From the NCBI GenBank assembly GCA_025350145.1, contig JANXYH010000104.1, positions 1 through 64,000 on the forward strand: a DNA stretch of 64,000 nt. The letters run 5' to 3'. The notes under the pieces are model-generated. The model did no database searches. It saw only the letters and a list, made by a program, of their open reading frames with translations, and had not been told where the DNA came from. Positions 49,405 to 59,400 of the stretch are shown one piece after another. The translations under genes were made by a program, and so were the position numbers. This DNA is from Burkholderiales bacterium (GTDB lineage: Bacteria; Pseudomonadota; Gammaproteobacteria; Burkholderiales; Burkholderiaceae_C). Position 1 is the stretch's first letter. Every line of letters starts with the position of its first letter.

Positions 49405-50694
49405 ATGGCAGACGTCCACTTCAGCAACGTGCGCATCTTCGACGGCGGCGGCGAGGCGCCGTTCAGCGGCGATGTCCTGGTCCAGGGCAATCTGATCACG
49501 CGGGTGGTCAAGACCGGCCACGGCCAGCGCCTGCCGGCGGTGATGGGGGCGCAGTTGATCGACGGCGCGGGCGCCTTCCTGATGCCCGGCATGGTCGAGG
49601 CCCACACCCATTTTTCATGGAACGACCAGCCCAGTCTGGATGCGATCCAGCGCATGCCGCCCGAGGAACACATCCTGTGGTGCGCCGAGGTGGCCGAGCG
49701 CTATCTCGACATGGGCTGGACCAGTTGCGTCGGCGCGGCTGCCGCCAAGCCGCGGCTGGACGTGGTGATCCGCAACGCGATCAACGACGGCACGATTCGC
49801 GGCCCGCGCTTCCTCGCTGCCGGCCAGGAAATCACCGTTCCCGGTGGGCTGGGTGACACCACCCAGCCGCACCTGCCGCAGCCCGAATTTGCCTTCGGCG
49901 CGGTGGTCAGCGGCAACGACGAGATGCGCCGTGCGGTGCGGATGATGGCCAAGTACGGCGTCGACACGGTCAAGATCAACCTCTCTGGCGAGTCGATCAC
50001 GGGCATGCCCAGCGAGATGAGCCAGTTCACGGTCGACGAGATCAGCACCTGCGTTCAGGAGGCCCACGCCTGGGGCAAGCGGGTGGCGGCGCATGCGCGC
50101 TCATGCTGGGCGGTCAAGCAGTGCGTGAGCCAGGGCATCGAGGTCATCTACCACGCCAGCTACACCGACACCGAGGCGCTGGACATGCTCGAGGCCAACA
50201 AGCTCAGGCACTTTGTCGCCCCTGGCCTGGCCTGGCTGATCAACACCTGCCACCATGCCAGCCAGTGGGGGTTGACGCCCGAGGTCACGCGCAAGATGGG
50301 CTACCACGCCGAGCTGGACGCGGCATTGCAGAGCATGCAAGCGATGCGCCGGCGCGGCATCCGCATCCTGCCCGGCGGCGACTACGGCTTTGCCTGGACA
50401 CCGCACGGCAGCAACGCCAAGGACCTGGAGTACTTCGTCAAGCAGGTCGGCATGAGCAGCATGGAAGCGCTGCTCTCGGCCACCGCCTGGGGCGCGCCGA
50501 TGATGAAGCTGGGCAAGCAACTGGGCTACATCCGCGAGGGCTGCCTGGCCGACATCCTGCTGGTCGACGGTGATCCGCTGGCCGACGTCCGCGTCTTGCA
50601 GGACAAGTCTCGCATCCTGGCGGTGATGAAGGACGGCGAATTCCACCGCGCGCCGCCGCTGCGGGTGGCGCGCAGCACGCGCTGGGCGGCGTGA
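49405..50694 (+). CDS. Amidohydrolase family protein (copy 1)
   Basis: LMPGMVEAHTHFSW; VAAHARSCWAVKQCVSQGIEVIYHASYTD; LPGGDYGFAWTPHGSNAKDLEYFV; GCLADILLVDGDPL. Confidence 0.9.
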   Translation: MADVHFSNVRIFDGGGEAPFSGDVLVQGNLITRVVKTGHGQRLPAVMGAQLIDGAGAFLMPGMVEAHTHFSWNDQPSLDAIQRMPPEEHILWCAEVAERYLDMGWTSCVGAAAAKPRLDVVIRNAINDGTIRGPRFLAAGQEITVPGGLGDTTQPHLPQPEFAFGAVVSGNDEMRRAVRMMAKYGVDTVKINLSGESITGMPSEMSQFTVDEISTCVQEAHAWGKRVAAHARSCWAVKQCVSQGIEVIYHASYTDTEALDMLEANKLRHFVAPGLAWLINTCHHASQWGLTPEVTRKMGYHAELDAALQSMQAMRRRGIRILPGGDYGFAWTPHGSNAKDLEYFVKQVGMSSMEALLSATAWGAPMMKLGKQLGYIREGCLADILLVDGDPLADVRVLQDKSRILAVMKDGEFHRAPPLRVARSTRWAA

Positions 50695-50718
50695 TCGCCC
50701 TGGCCTGAGGAGAACGCG

Positions 50719-52074
50719 ATGAGCGACACCCTGTTCACCAATGTGCGCATCCTCGACGGCAGCGGCGAGCCGCCCTACAGCGGCAGCGTCTTGGTCAGTG
50801 GCCAGCGCATCCGCCAGGTCGGACGCAGCGCGGCCGCCATCTCGACATCGTTCGCGGCCACGCCGGCCAGCGTGATCGACGGCGCCGGCGCCACCCTGAT
50901 GCCGGGCATGTGCGAGGCCCACACCCATTTTTCCTGGAACGACGCGCCCACCCTGGCGGCGATCCAGGCGATGCCGCTGGAAGAGCATGTGCTGTGGTGC
51001 GCAAAGGTTGCCAAGCGCTATCTGGAGGCCGGCTGGACGAGTTGCGTAGGCGCGGCCTGCGCCAAGCCGCGGCTGGACGTGGTGATCCGCAATGCCATCA
51101 ACGCCGGCCAGATTGCCGGCCCGCGCTACCTCGCGGCGAGCCAGGAAATCACGGTCGCTGGCGCACTCGGCGACGAGACCCTGCCGCATTTGCCGTTTCC
51201 CGAGTTCAGTTTCGGCGTCAACGTCAGCGGCGCCGAGGAGATGCGCAAGGCGGTGCGCATGTTCCTCAAGTACGGCGTCGATTCGATCAAGCTCAACCTC
51301 TCGGGCGACAACTTCACCCCGCAGTCGCCGGCGCAGACCAATTGGATGACCGATGCCGAGGTCGCGGCGGCGATGGACGAGGTGCGCATGCGCGGCAAGC
51401 GCGGCACGGCGCATGCGCGCTCGGCCGCGAGCGTCAAGCAGGCGCTGCGCCATGGCATCGACGTGATCTACCACGCCAGTTTCAGCGACACCGAGACCCT
51501 GGACATGCTCGAGGCCGCGCGCGACCGGGTCTTCGTCGCGCCGGGCATCGCCATCATCTACGCCATGCTCAACGAGGCCGAGGCCTGGGGCATCAGCCGC
51601 GCCAACGCCACCGACATGGGCTACCAGGTCGAGTGGGAGGCGGCGCTGGATTCGCTGCGGGCGATGCACAAGCGCGGGGTCCGCGTCCTGCCCGGCGGCG
51701 ACTACGGCTTTGCCTTCACGCCGCATTGCAACAACGCCCGCGACCTCGAGTTCTTCGTCAAATACCTGGGCTTCACGCCGATGGAGGCGATCCGCAGCGC
51801 CACCCTGTATGGCGGCCAGATCATGATGCGGGCCAGCGATTTGGGCCTGATCCGCGCCGGCTACCTGGCCGACCTGATGCTGGTCGATGGCGATCCGCTG
51901 GCCAACCTCCACATCCTGCGCGAGCCCAAGCGCATCCTGGCGGTGATGAAGGACGGCGTCTTTGCCAAGGCGCCCAACCACGCCGCTGCCGGCGTCCCGG
52001 GTGGCGTCTACGCCGGCGTCTATGGCGGCCAGGTCGTGCCGACGGCGGCCAACGCCTGGGGCCGGGCCGCATGA
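50719..52074 (+). CDS. Amidohydrolase family protein (copy 2, tandem paralogue)
   Basis: LMPGMCEAHTHFSW; GTAHARSAASVKQALRHGIDVIYHASFSD; LPGGDYGFAFTPHCNNARDLEFFV; aligns end to end with copy 1. Confidence 0.9.
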   Translation: MSDTLFTNVRILDGSGEPPYSGSVLVSGQRIRQVGRSAAAISTSFAATPASVIDGAGATLMPGMCEAHTHFSWNDAPTLAAIQAMPLEEHVLWCAKVAKRYLEAGWTSCVGAACAKPRLDVVIRNAINAGQIAGPRYLAASQEITVAGALGDETLPHLPFPEFSFGVNVSGAEEMRKAVRMFLKYGVDSIKLNLSGDNFTPQSPAQTNWMTDAEVAAAMDEVRMRGKRGTAHARSAASVKQALRHGIDVIYHASFSDTETLDMLEAARDRVFVAPGIAIIYAMLNEAEAWGISRANATDMGYQVEWEAALDSLRAMHKRGVRVLPGGDYGFAFTPHCNNARDLEFFVKYLGFTPMEAIRSATLYGGQIMMRASDLGLIRAGYLADLMLVDGDPLANLHILREPKRILAVMKDGVFAKAPNHAAAGVPGGVYAGVYGGQVVPTAANAWGRAA

Positions 52075-53021
52075 CGCGCCAGCGGCGCCGGCTGTGGTTG
52101 GCCTTGGCCTTGATCGGCCTGCCGCTGGCCGCGCTGTCGCTGTGGGCGCTGGTCGACAACCCCAGGCTGTATGTCACCACGCTGCTCAACGGGCTGACCC
52201 TGGCGTCGCTGTATTTCATCGTCGCCTCGGGCTTCACCCTGGTGTTCGGGCTGATGCGCAACCTCAACCTGGCCCATGGCTCGCTCTACCTGCTGGGCGC
52301 CTATGTCGGCTGGATGGTCGGCGAGCACACCGGCTCCTGGCTGTTGGCGGTGGCGGCTGGATTCGTCTCGGCCGCCCTGGTCGGGCTGGCGCTGCAGTTG
52401 CTGGTGTTTCGCCAGATGCAGGGCCAGGATCTGCGCCAGACCCTGGTCACGATCGGCATCTCGATCGTGCTCGCCGACCTGATGCTGTGGATCTGGGGAG
52501 CCGAGATTTACACCTTCGATCCGCCACCCTGGATCTACGGTTCAACCACCCTGCCGCTGGTCGAGAAATTTCCCACCTACCGGCTGGCCGTGCTGCTGGG
52601 CGCGGTCGGCATCGGCCTGGCGCTGTGGAGCTTTCTCAACCGCACCCGGGTCGGCATGATGATCCGCGCCGGGGTCGACGACCGGGCGATGCTGGCCGCG
52701 GCCGGTGTCAATGTGCAGTTGGTATTTGCCCTGACCTTTGCGATTGGCGCCGGCCTGGCTGGGCTGGCCGGTGTGGTCGGCGGCTCGGCGCTGAGCGTCT
52801 CGCCGGGCGAGGACACGCGCTACCTGCTCGCCAGCCTGGTGGTGGTGATCGTCGGCGGTATGGGCAGCGTGGTCGGGGCCGCGATCGGCGCGCTGCTGAT
52901 CGGCCTGGCCGAGCAGTTCGGCCTGGCCTATGCGCCGACCTACAGCGTGGTCTTCACCTTCGTCATCATGGTGTTGACGCTGGCCTTCAAGCCGCGCGGC
53001 ATCCTGGGGCAGGCGGCATGA
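52071..53021 (+). CDS. Branched-chain amino-acid-type ABC transporter permease (LivH family)
   Basis: LLNGLTLASLYFIVASGFTLVFGLMRNLNLAHGSLYLLGAY...FKPRGILGQAA; ATGA overlap with the upstream gene. Confidence 0.92.
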   Translation: MTRQRRRLWLALALIGLPLAALSLWALVDNPRLYVTTLLNGLTLASLYFIVASGFTLVFGLMRNLNLAHGSLYLLGAYVGWMVGEHTGSWLLAVAAGFVSAALVGLALQLLVFRQMQGQDLRQTLVTIGISIVLADLMLWIWGAEIYTFDPPPWIYGSTTLPLVEKFPTYRLAVLLGAVGIGLALWSFLNRTRVGMMIRAGVDDRAMLAAAGVNVQLVFALTFAIGAGLAGLAGVVGGSALSVSPGEDTRYLLASLVVVIVGGMGSVVGAAIGALLIGLAEQFGLAYAPTYSVVFTFVIMVLTLAFKPRGILGQAA

Positions 53022-53052
53022 GCGCAGCCGGGACCGTGGCGGGGCCGCGCTC

Positions 53053-54147
53053 ATGAGCGCAGCCCAGTGGCGCCGCGCCATGAACAACCCGGCCGCCACC
53101 TCGGCGCGGCCAGCCCTGGCGCCTGCCGTCACGGCGGCGGCGGGCGGCGGGTCGGTCTGGCGCGGGCTGGGCGTGCGCCACTGGGTGGTGCTGGCCGCCG
53201 TGCTGCTGTACCCGGCCGTGGCCACGCCGTTCTTCACCTACCAGATCGGCGCGCAGTCGCTGGCGCTGGGCTTGATCGCCCTGTCGCTGACCTTTTTAGG
53301 TGGCTATGGCGGCATGGTCAGCCTGGCGCAGATGAGCGTGGCCGGAGTGGCGGGCTACATGGTCGCAATCTTCGGCAGCAGCAGTGCGACGGCGATCAGC
53401 CTGGGTTGGCCGTGGTGGCTGGGGGTGCTGCTGGCGCTGCTGATTGCGGTCGTCTTCGCCAGCGCGGTGGGCTGGCTGTCGGTGCGCACCGAGGGCATCT
53501 ACACGATCATGATCACGCTGGCCATTGGCGTCGCGTTTTTCTACCTGGCGCAGCAGAACTATGGCCTGTTCAACGGTTTCCAGGGCTTTGGCAAGGTCAA
53601 CGCGCCCAGCGTTGGCGAACTTGACCTGAGCCAGCCGCTGCCCTTCTACTACCTCGCATTGGCCTGTGCGCTGGCCGGCTATGGCCTGGTCAGCTACATC
53701 GTGCGCGCGCCCTTTGGCCTGGCCCTGCAGGGCGTGCGTGACAACCCGCGGCGGATGAACGCGCTGGGCTACCACGTCACCGCCCACCGGGTGGCGGCCT
53801 ACGCCCTGGCAGGGCTGCTGGCCGCGGTCGGCGGGGTGCTGCTGGTTTGGTACAACGGCCGGATCTCGCCCGGCACGGTCGGCACCGGGGCGATGCTCAA
53901 CATCCTCATCATCGCGGTGCTGGGCGGCATCAAGCACCCCTTGGGCGCCTTTGTCGGCGCCATCGTCTTCGTGCTGCTGCAGAACTTTGCCATCGATCTT
54001 TTCGACCGCGAGCGCTTCAACCTGGTCGTCGGCGGGGTGTTCCTCGCCGTGCTGCTGTTTTCCCCCGACGGCCTGCTGGGCTTGTGGACGAGCGCCCGCG
54101 CCCGGCTGCAGGCAGGGCGGCGCCTTGCTTCCCACCCAACGCCTTGA
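53053..54147 (+). CDS. Branched-chain amino-acid-type ABC transporter permease (LivM family)
   Basis: LGGYGGMVSLAQMSVAGVAGYMVAIFG...GVRDNPRRMNALGYHVTAHRVAAYALAGLLAAVGGVLL. Confidence 0.92.
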   Translation: MSAAQWRRAMNNPAATSARPALAPAVTAAAGGGSVWRGLGVRHWVVLAAVLLYPAVATPFFTYQIGAQSLALGLIALSLTFLGGYGGMVSLAQMSVAGVAGYMVAIFGSSSATAISLGWPWWLGVLLALLIAVVFASAVGWLSVRTEGIYTIMITLAIGVAFFYLAQQNYGLFNGFQGFGKVNAPSVGELDLSQPLPFYYLALACALAGYGLVSYIVRAPFGLALQGVRDNPRRMNALGYHVTAHRVAAYALAGLLAAVGGVLLVWYNGRISPGTVGTGAMLNILIIAVLGGIKHPLGAFVGAIVFVLLQNFAIDLFDRERFNLVVGGVFLAVLLFSPDGLLGLWTSARARLQAGRRLASHPTP

Positions 54148-54165
54148 ATGGCACACAGGAGACTT

Positions 54166-55422
54166 ATGACTGCGCACAAACACGTCTGGATCCGCAGCGC
54201 CTTGAGCGCGGCTGCCGCGACCGCCCTGATGGCGGGCTCGGCCTGGGCCCAGGACAGCCTCAAGATCGGCCTGCTCGCCACGCTGGAGGGGCCGTTCGCC
54301 GCGCCCGGCCAGGACAGCATGCGGGGCGCCGATCTGGCGCTCAAGCACCACAACGGCATGGCCGGCGGCAAGAAGATCGAGTTCGTCAAGGTTTCGTCCG
54401 ATGCCACCCCGGACAAGGCCGTCAGCGCCACCCGCAAGGCGGTCGAGCAGGACAAGGTGCAGATCATGATCGGCCCACTCTCCGGCGATGAAGGCATCGC
54501 GGTCAAGAACTACGCCAAGACCCAGCCCGGCATCACCTTCGTCAATGGCTCCTCGGGCGCACAGGCCACCACGCTGAGCGACCCGGCGCCCAACTTCTTC
54601 CGCTTCAACTCCGAGGGCGCGCAGTGGATGGTCGGCCTGGGCGAGCACGCACTGGGCAAGGGCTACAAGAAGATGTTCCTGATCGCCGAGGACTACGGCT
54701 TCCCGTATTCGCAGGTGCAGGGCTTCATGGCCAGTTACTGCGCCAAGGGCGGCAAGGTGGTCGACAAGGCCTGGGTACCGCTGGGCACCAAGGACTACGC
54801 CTCCGTGATCGCCAAGATCCCGAAGGACATCGACGCCCTGCTGGTGGTGCTGGGCGGCTCCGACGCGGTCAACTTCTTGTCCCAGTACGAGCAGGCCGGC
54901 GGCGCCAAGCCGATGGTCGGTGGCTCGATCACGGTCGACCAGACGGTGCTGAACTACAAGGGCAAACGGCGCGAGTCGCTGCTCGGCACCGCCGCCGCCG
55001 GGCCGATGGCGGATTCGATCGACACCCCCGAGTGGAAGAAGTTCGTCGCCGACTACAAGGCCACGTTCAAGGACGGTTTCCCCAGCCCGTCGCTGTTCGC
55101 CTACCTGTACTACATCAACACCAAGGCCGCGCTGGACGGGCTCGACGCCGTCAAGGGCGACCTGAGCAACGGCCAGAAGGCCTACCGCGAGGCGCTGCAG
55201 AAGACCAGCTTCGCCGGCCCCGCCGGCCCGGTCAAGATCGATGCCAATCGCAACGGCGTGGGCACCACCTACATCACCGAGGTGGCCAAGGCGGCCGACG
55301 GTTCGTACTACAACAAGGTGGTCAAGGCGGTGCCCGGGATCACCCAGACCCTGGGCCTGTCCAAGGCCGAGTTCGACAAGATGGGCCTGGGCTCGCGCGA
55401 TGTGCCCGACTGCCGCAAGTGA
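54166..55422 (+). CDS. ABC transporter solute-binding protein (LivJ/periplasmic-binding protein type 1)
   Basis: Signal peptide ending SAWAQ; DSLKIGLLATLEGPFAAPGQDSMRGADLALKHHNG... Confidence 0.92.
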   Translation: MTAHKHVWIRSALSAAAATALMAGSAWAQDSLKIGLLATLEGPFAAPGQDSMRGADLALKHHNGMAGGKKIEFVKVSSDATPDKAVSATRKAVEQDKVQIMIGPLSGDEGIAVKNYAKTQPGITFVNGSSGAQATTLSDPAPNFFRFNSEGAQWMVGLGEHALGKGYKKMFLIAEDYGFPYSQVQGFMASYCAKGGKVVDKAWVPLGTKDYASVIAKIPKDIDALLVVLGGSDAVNFLSQYEQAGGAKPMVGGSITVDQTVLNYKGKRRESLLGTAAAGPMADSIDTPEWKKFVADYKATFKDGFPSPSLFAYLYYINTKAALDGLDAVKGDLSNGQKAYREALQKTSFAGPAGPVKIDANRNGVGTTYITEVAKAADGSYYNKVVKAVPGITQTLGLSKAEFDKMGLGSRDVPDCRK

Positions 55423-55458
55423 GCGCCCGCTGCGCCGCCTGAGGCCGGCCGACTGACG

Positions 55459-56265
55459 ATGGCCTCGATCAGCGGAATGCGCAGCGCGGCCGCCGGGCGT
55501 CGCCCTGACAGCCTGTTGGTGTCGGGCGACGCGCTGGTGCTGGAGGGCGTGACCCGTTTGTTCGGCGCGCTCAAGGCGATCGACAGTGTCTCGCTGACGG
55601 TGGCCGCCGGCGAGCGTCGGGCGGTGCTGGGCGCCAACGGCGCCGGCAAGACCACGCTGTTCAACGCCATCAGCGGCGACTTTCTGCCCAGCGCCGGGCG
55701 GGTAACCTTCTTCGGCGAGGACATCACCGACCTGCCGCCGCATGAGCGCATCCGCCGTGGCCTGCGCCGCACCTACCAGTCCTCGCTGTTGCTGCGCGAG
55801 CTGAGCGTGCGGCAGAACCTGTTCATTGCCGCGCGCGGGGTGGTCAGCGGCCGCTTCAGCTTCATCCGCCCCGGCGCCGAGCATGCCTCCAGGCGCAGCA
55901 CCGAGGACTTGCTCGAACGGGTCCGGCTGAGCCACCTGGCCGAGCACAGCGTGGCCTCGCTGTCGCACGGCCAGCAGCGCCAACTGGAGATCGGCATGGC
56001 GCTGGCCGGCGCGCCGCGGCTGATCCTGTTCGACGAGCCGGCCGCCGGCCTGTCGCCGGCCGAGCGGCGCGAACTGGTCGCGCTGCTGGGCGCGTTTCCG
56101 CCGCACATGGGCTTCATCATCATCGAGCATGACCTCGACATCGCCCTGCGCGTGGCCGAGCGCGTGACGGTGATGCACAACGGCCAGGTGCTGCGCCACG
56201 GCAGCCCCGACGAGATCCAGAACGACGCCCAGGTGCAGGCCATCTACATGGGGGGCAAGCACTGA
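55459..56265 (+). CDS. ABC transporter ATP-binding protein (LivG family)
   Basis: Walker A GANGAGKTTLFNAI; signature SLSHGQQRQLEIGMAL; Walker B LILFDEPAAGLSPAER. Confidence 0.92.
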   Translation: MASISGMRSAAAGRRPDSLLVSGDALVLEGVTRLFGALKAIDSVSLTVAAGERRAVLGANGAGKTTLFNAISGDFLPSAGRVTFFGEDITDLPPHERIRRGLRRTYQSSLLLRELSVRQNLFIAARGVVSGRFSFIRPGAEHASRRSTEDLLERVRLSHLAEHSVASLSHGQQRQLEIGMALAGAPRLILFDEPAAGLSPAERRELVALLGAFPPHMGFIIIEHDLDIALRVAERVTVMHNGQVLRHGSPDEIQNDAQVQAIYMGGKH

Positions 56266-58589
56266 TGGCCTGGTTCAGGGCCGACGCCCGAACGCCCCCA
56301 GCCCTGCCCCCAGCCCTGCCCCCGTCCATGCCGCCATCGGCCCCGGCCTGGGGCCAGCCGCTGGCGGCTGCGGCCACGCCGGTGCTGGTGGTCGATGCGC
56401 TGGACGTGTACTACGGCCGTGCCCATGCGCTGCAGGGCGTGAGCCTGACGCTGGAGCGCGGCGTGTTGGGCATCGTCGGGCGCAACGGCATGGGCAAGTC
56501 GACGCTGTGCAACGCCTTGACCGGCCTGGTGCCGGCGCGCGGCAGCGTGCGCCTGCACGGCCAAGAGCTGCTGGGCCTGGCCCCGCACCAGATCACCCGG
56601 CGTGGCATCGCCTATGTGCCGCAGGGCCGGCGGGTCTGGGCGTCGTTGACGGTCGACGAAACCTTGCGCCTGGTGGCCCGCCAGCGGCGCGAGGTCGACC
56701 GCGTCTACGCCATGTTCCCGCGCCTGGCCGAGCGCCGCAGCCATGGCGGCGCCCAGCTCAGCGGCGGCGAGCAGCAGATGCTGGCGATTGGCCGGGCGCT
56801 GCTGCTGGAGCCGCGTCTGCTGGTCATGGACGAGCCCACCGAAGGCCTGGCGCCGGTCATCGTCCTGCAGTTGTCGCAGGCCCTGCGCGAGCTCTCGACG
56901 CAGATCGCCGTGCTGCTGATCGAGCAGAACCTGGGCGTGGCGCTGGCCGTGGCCGACCGGGTGGCGGTGATGGTCAACGGCCGCATCGCCAACGACATGC
57001 CCGCCGCCACCTTGGCCGCCGACCGCAGCCTGCAAGAGCGGCTGCTGGGCGTGCGCGCCGCCGCCGAAGATGACGACGACGATGGCGCCGCGCCGACCCC
57101 GCCAGCGGCTTCCGCGCCCATGCCGCAGCAGGTGCTGACGGTGCAGCGCGCCCATGGTGGCGGCGTCGGCGCGTCGGCGCTGGCGGCCGACGTCGCCGCC
57201 CGCCCTGGGGCGATCAACCGCTGGAGCGTGGCCAGCGGCCCGGCGCCGCTGGCGGCTGCCGCCACGCCCGCCACGCCCGCTGCTGGCACGGTCAGGCCGG
57301 CGGCCGAGTCGGCCCGGGTGCTGAGCTTTCCGGTCGCCGCCAGCGGCAGCCGCGCGGCCTATGTCGTCGGCACCTTCGACACCAAGGCGCGCGAGTTGCT
57401 CTACCTGCGCCAGTGCCTGGAGAAACTCGGCCTGCGCGTCGTCAGCATCGACCTGTCGACCTCGGGCAAGCCGTCCAGCGCCAGCGTCCACCCGCGCGAG
57501 GTGGCGCGGCAGCACCCGCAGGGCGAGGCGGTGGTGTTCAGCGGCGACCGTGGCAGCGCCATCAGCGCGATGGCACTGGCGTTCGAGCGCTACCTGCTGA
57601 CCCGGCACGATGTCGGCGGCATCATCTCGGCCGGCGGCTCGGGCGGCACCACCTTGGCCAGCGCCGGCATGCGGGCCTTGCCGATCGGCTGCCCCAAGGT
57701 GATGGTCTCGACCATGGCCAGCGGCGATACCCGGCCTTACGTCGGCAGCAGCGACATCTGCATGCTCTACCCGGTCACGGATGTGCAGGGCATACACCGC
57801 ATCAGCGCCCAGGTGCTGGGCAACGCCGCCCACGCCCTGGCCGGCATGATGGCCCACCCGGTGGCCGTGCCCGAGCGCAGCAAGCCGGCCCTGGGGCTGA
57901 CGATGTTCGGCGTCACCACGCCCTGCGTGCAGGCGCTGGCGCAGCGGCTGGAGCCGAGCTACGACTGCTTGATCTTCCATGCCACCGGGGTCGGCGGCCA
58001 GTCGCTGGAAAAGCTCGTCGACTCGGGCCTGCTCGAAGGTGTGATCGACGTCAGCACGACCGAGGTGGCCGACGAGATCGGCGGCGGCGTGTTCTCCGCC
58101 GGCCCAACCCGGATGGATGTCTACGCCCGCCATGCCCTGCCCTATGTGGGCTCCTGTGGCGCCCTCGACATGGTCAACTTCGGTGCCTGGGACAGCGTGC
58201 CCGAGCGCTTCAAGCGGCGCGTGCTCTACCGCCACAACCCCAACGTCACGCTGATGCGGACCACGCCCGACGAATGCCGGGCGATTGCTGAATTCATCGC
58301 CGCCAAACTCAACGCCTTCGCCGGCCCGCTGCGCTTCCTGATCCCCGAGGGCGGCGTGTCGGCGATCGACATGCCCGGCCAGCCGTTCCACGACCCGGCC
58401 GCCAACCGGGTGCTGTTCGACACCCTGGCGCAGCGGTTCCGCCCTGGGCCGCAGCGCCGCCTGATCCGGCTGCCTCTGCACATCAACGACCCCGCCTTCG
58501 CCGACGCGCTGGTCGCGGCCTGGCACGAGATCGCCCCCGCAACCAACCCGCACAGCCATGCCGCGCATCGCCAGACACGCCTTGCTTGA
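56265..58589 (+). CDS. LivF-type ABC ATPase fused to a Tm-1-like (UPF0261) domain
   Basis: N-half: [49 protein letters not shown]-half: [38 protein letters not shown]...[64 protein letters not shown]; single uninterrupted frame. Confidence 0.9.
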   Translation: MAWFRADARTPPALPPALPPSMPPSAPAWGQPLAAAATPVLVVDALDVYYGRAHALQGVSLTLERGVLGIVGRNGMGKSTLCNALTGLVPARGSVRLHGQELLGLAPHQITRRGIAYVPQGRRVWASLTVDETLRLVARQRREVDRVYAMFPRLAERRSHGGAQLSGGEQQMLAIGRALLLEPRLLVMDEPTEGLAPVIVLQLSQALRELSTQIAVLLIEQNLGVALAVADRVAVMVNGRIANDMPAATLAADRSLQERLLGVRAAAEDDDDDGAAPTPPAASAPMPQQVLTVQRAHGGGVGASALAADVAARPGAINRWSVASGPAPLAAAATPATPAAGTVRPAAESARVLSFPVAASGSRAAYVVGTFDTKARELLYLRQCLEKLGLRVVSIDLSTSGKPSSASVHPREVARQHPQGEAVVFSGDRGSAISAMALAFERYLLTRHDVGGIISAGGSGGTTLASAGMRALPIGCPKVMVSTMASGDTRPYVGSSDICMLYPVTDVQGIHRISAQVLGNAAHALAGMMAHPVAVPERSKPALGLTMFGVTTPCVQALAQRLEPSYDCLIFHATGVGGQSLEKLVDSGLLEGVIDVSTTEVADEIGGGVFSAGPTRMDVYARHALPYVGSCGALDMVNFGAWDSVPERFKRRVLYRHNPNVTLMRTTPDECRAIAEFIAAKLNAFAGPLRFLIPEGGVSAIDMPGQPFHDPAANRVLFDTLAQRFRPGPQRRLIRLPLHINDPAFADALVAAWHEIAPATNPHSHAAHRQTRLA

Positions 58590-59388
58590 GCGCTTTCGCG
58601 CCAAGATTGCCGCCGGCCGGCCGCTGATCGGCGGCGGCGCCGGCACCGGGCTCTCGGCCAAATGCGAGGAGGCCGGCGGCATCGACCTGATCGTGATCTA
58701 CAACTCCGGCCGCTACCGCATGGCCGGGCGTGGTTCGCTGGCCGGGCTGCTGGCCTACGGCAACGCCAACGAGATCGTCTGCGAGATGGCCCACGAGGTG
58801 CTGCCGGTGGTCCGCCACACGCCGGTCCTGGCCGGTGTCAACGGCACCGATCCGTTCATGCTGCCTGAGCCCTTCCTGCAGCGCCTGATCGGGCTGGGCT
58901 TCTCGGGCATCCAGAACTTTCCCACTGTCGGCCTGATCGATGGCAACTTCCGCGCCAACCTCGAAGAGACCGGCATGTCCTATGCCCTCGAGGTCGAGTT
59001 GATCGCCCGCGCCCATGCCCTGGACCTGTTGACCACGCCCTACGTCTTCAGCGCCGCCGAGGCGCAGGCGATGGCCCGGGCCGGCGCCGACATCGTCGTC
59101 TGCCATATGGGCCTGACCACGGGCGGTGCGATTGGCGCCGAGACGGCGATGCCATTGGCCGACTGTGTCGAGCCGATCAATGCCTGGGGGGCGGCGGCCA
59201 AGGCCATCCATCCAGAGGTGATCGTGCTCTGCCATGGCGGGCCGATCGCCACCCCTGCCGACGCCGCCTACATCCTGCGGCACTGCCCCGGCTGCCACGG
59301 TTTCTACGGTGCCAGCTCGATGGAGCGCCTGCCAACCGAGCTGGCGCTGACCGAGACCACCCGCCAGTTCTGCCAAATCTCGCGATAA
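58558..59388 (+). CDS. Phosphoenolpyruvate-hydrolase-like TIM-barrel protein (Tm-1 C-terminal-domain-like)
   Basis: [63 protein letters not shown]...GVNGTDPF...[13 protein letters not shown]...[14 protein letters not shown]; overlaps the upstream gene by 32 bp. Confidence 0.87.
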   Translation: MPRIARHALLERFRAKIAAGRPLIGGGAGTGLSAKCEEAGGIDLIVIYNSGRYRMAGRGSLAGLLAYGNANEIVCEMAHEVLPVVRHTPVLAGVNGTDPFMLPEPFLQRLIGLGFSGIQNFPTVGLIDGNFRANLEETGMSYALEVELIARAHALDLLTTPYVFSAAEAQAMARAGADIVVCHMGLTTGGAIGAETAMPLADCVEPINAWGAAAKAIHPEVIVLCHGGPIATPADAAYILRHCPGCHGFYGASSMERLPTELALTETTRQFCQISR

Positions 59389-59400
59389 GGAATCCCCACC

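Noticed and set aside
53296-56262. 988-aa minus-strand ORF antisense to livM, solute-binding protein and livG
   Set aside because: Shadow frame of high-GC coding DNA; repetitive His/Gln/Arg/Ala composition, no family motifs, opposite strand fully explained.
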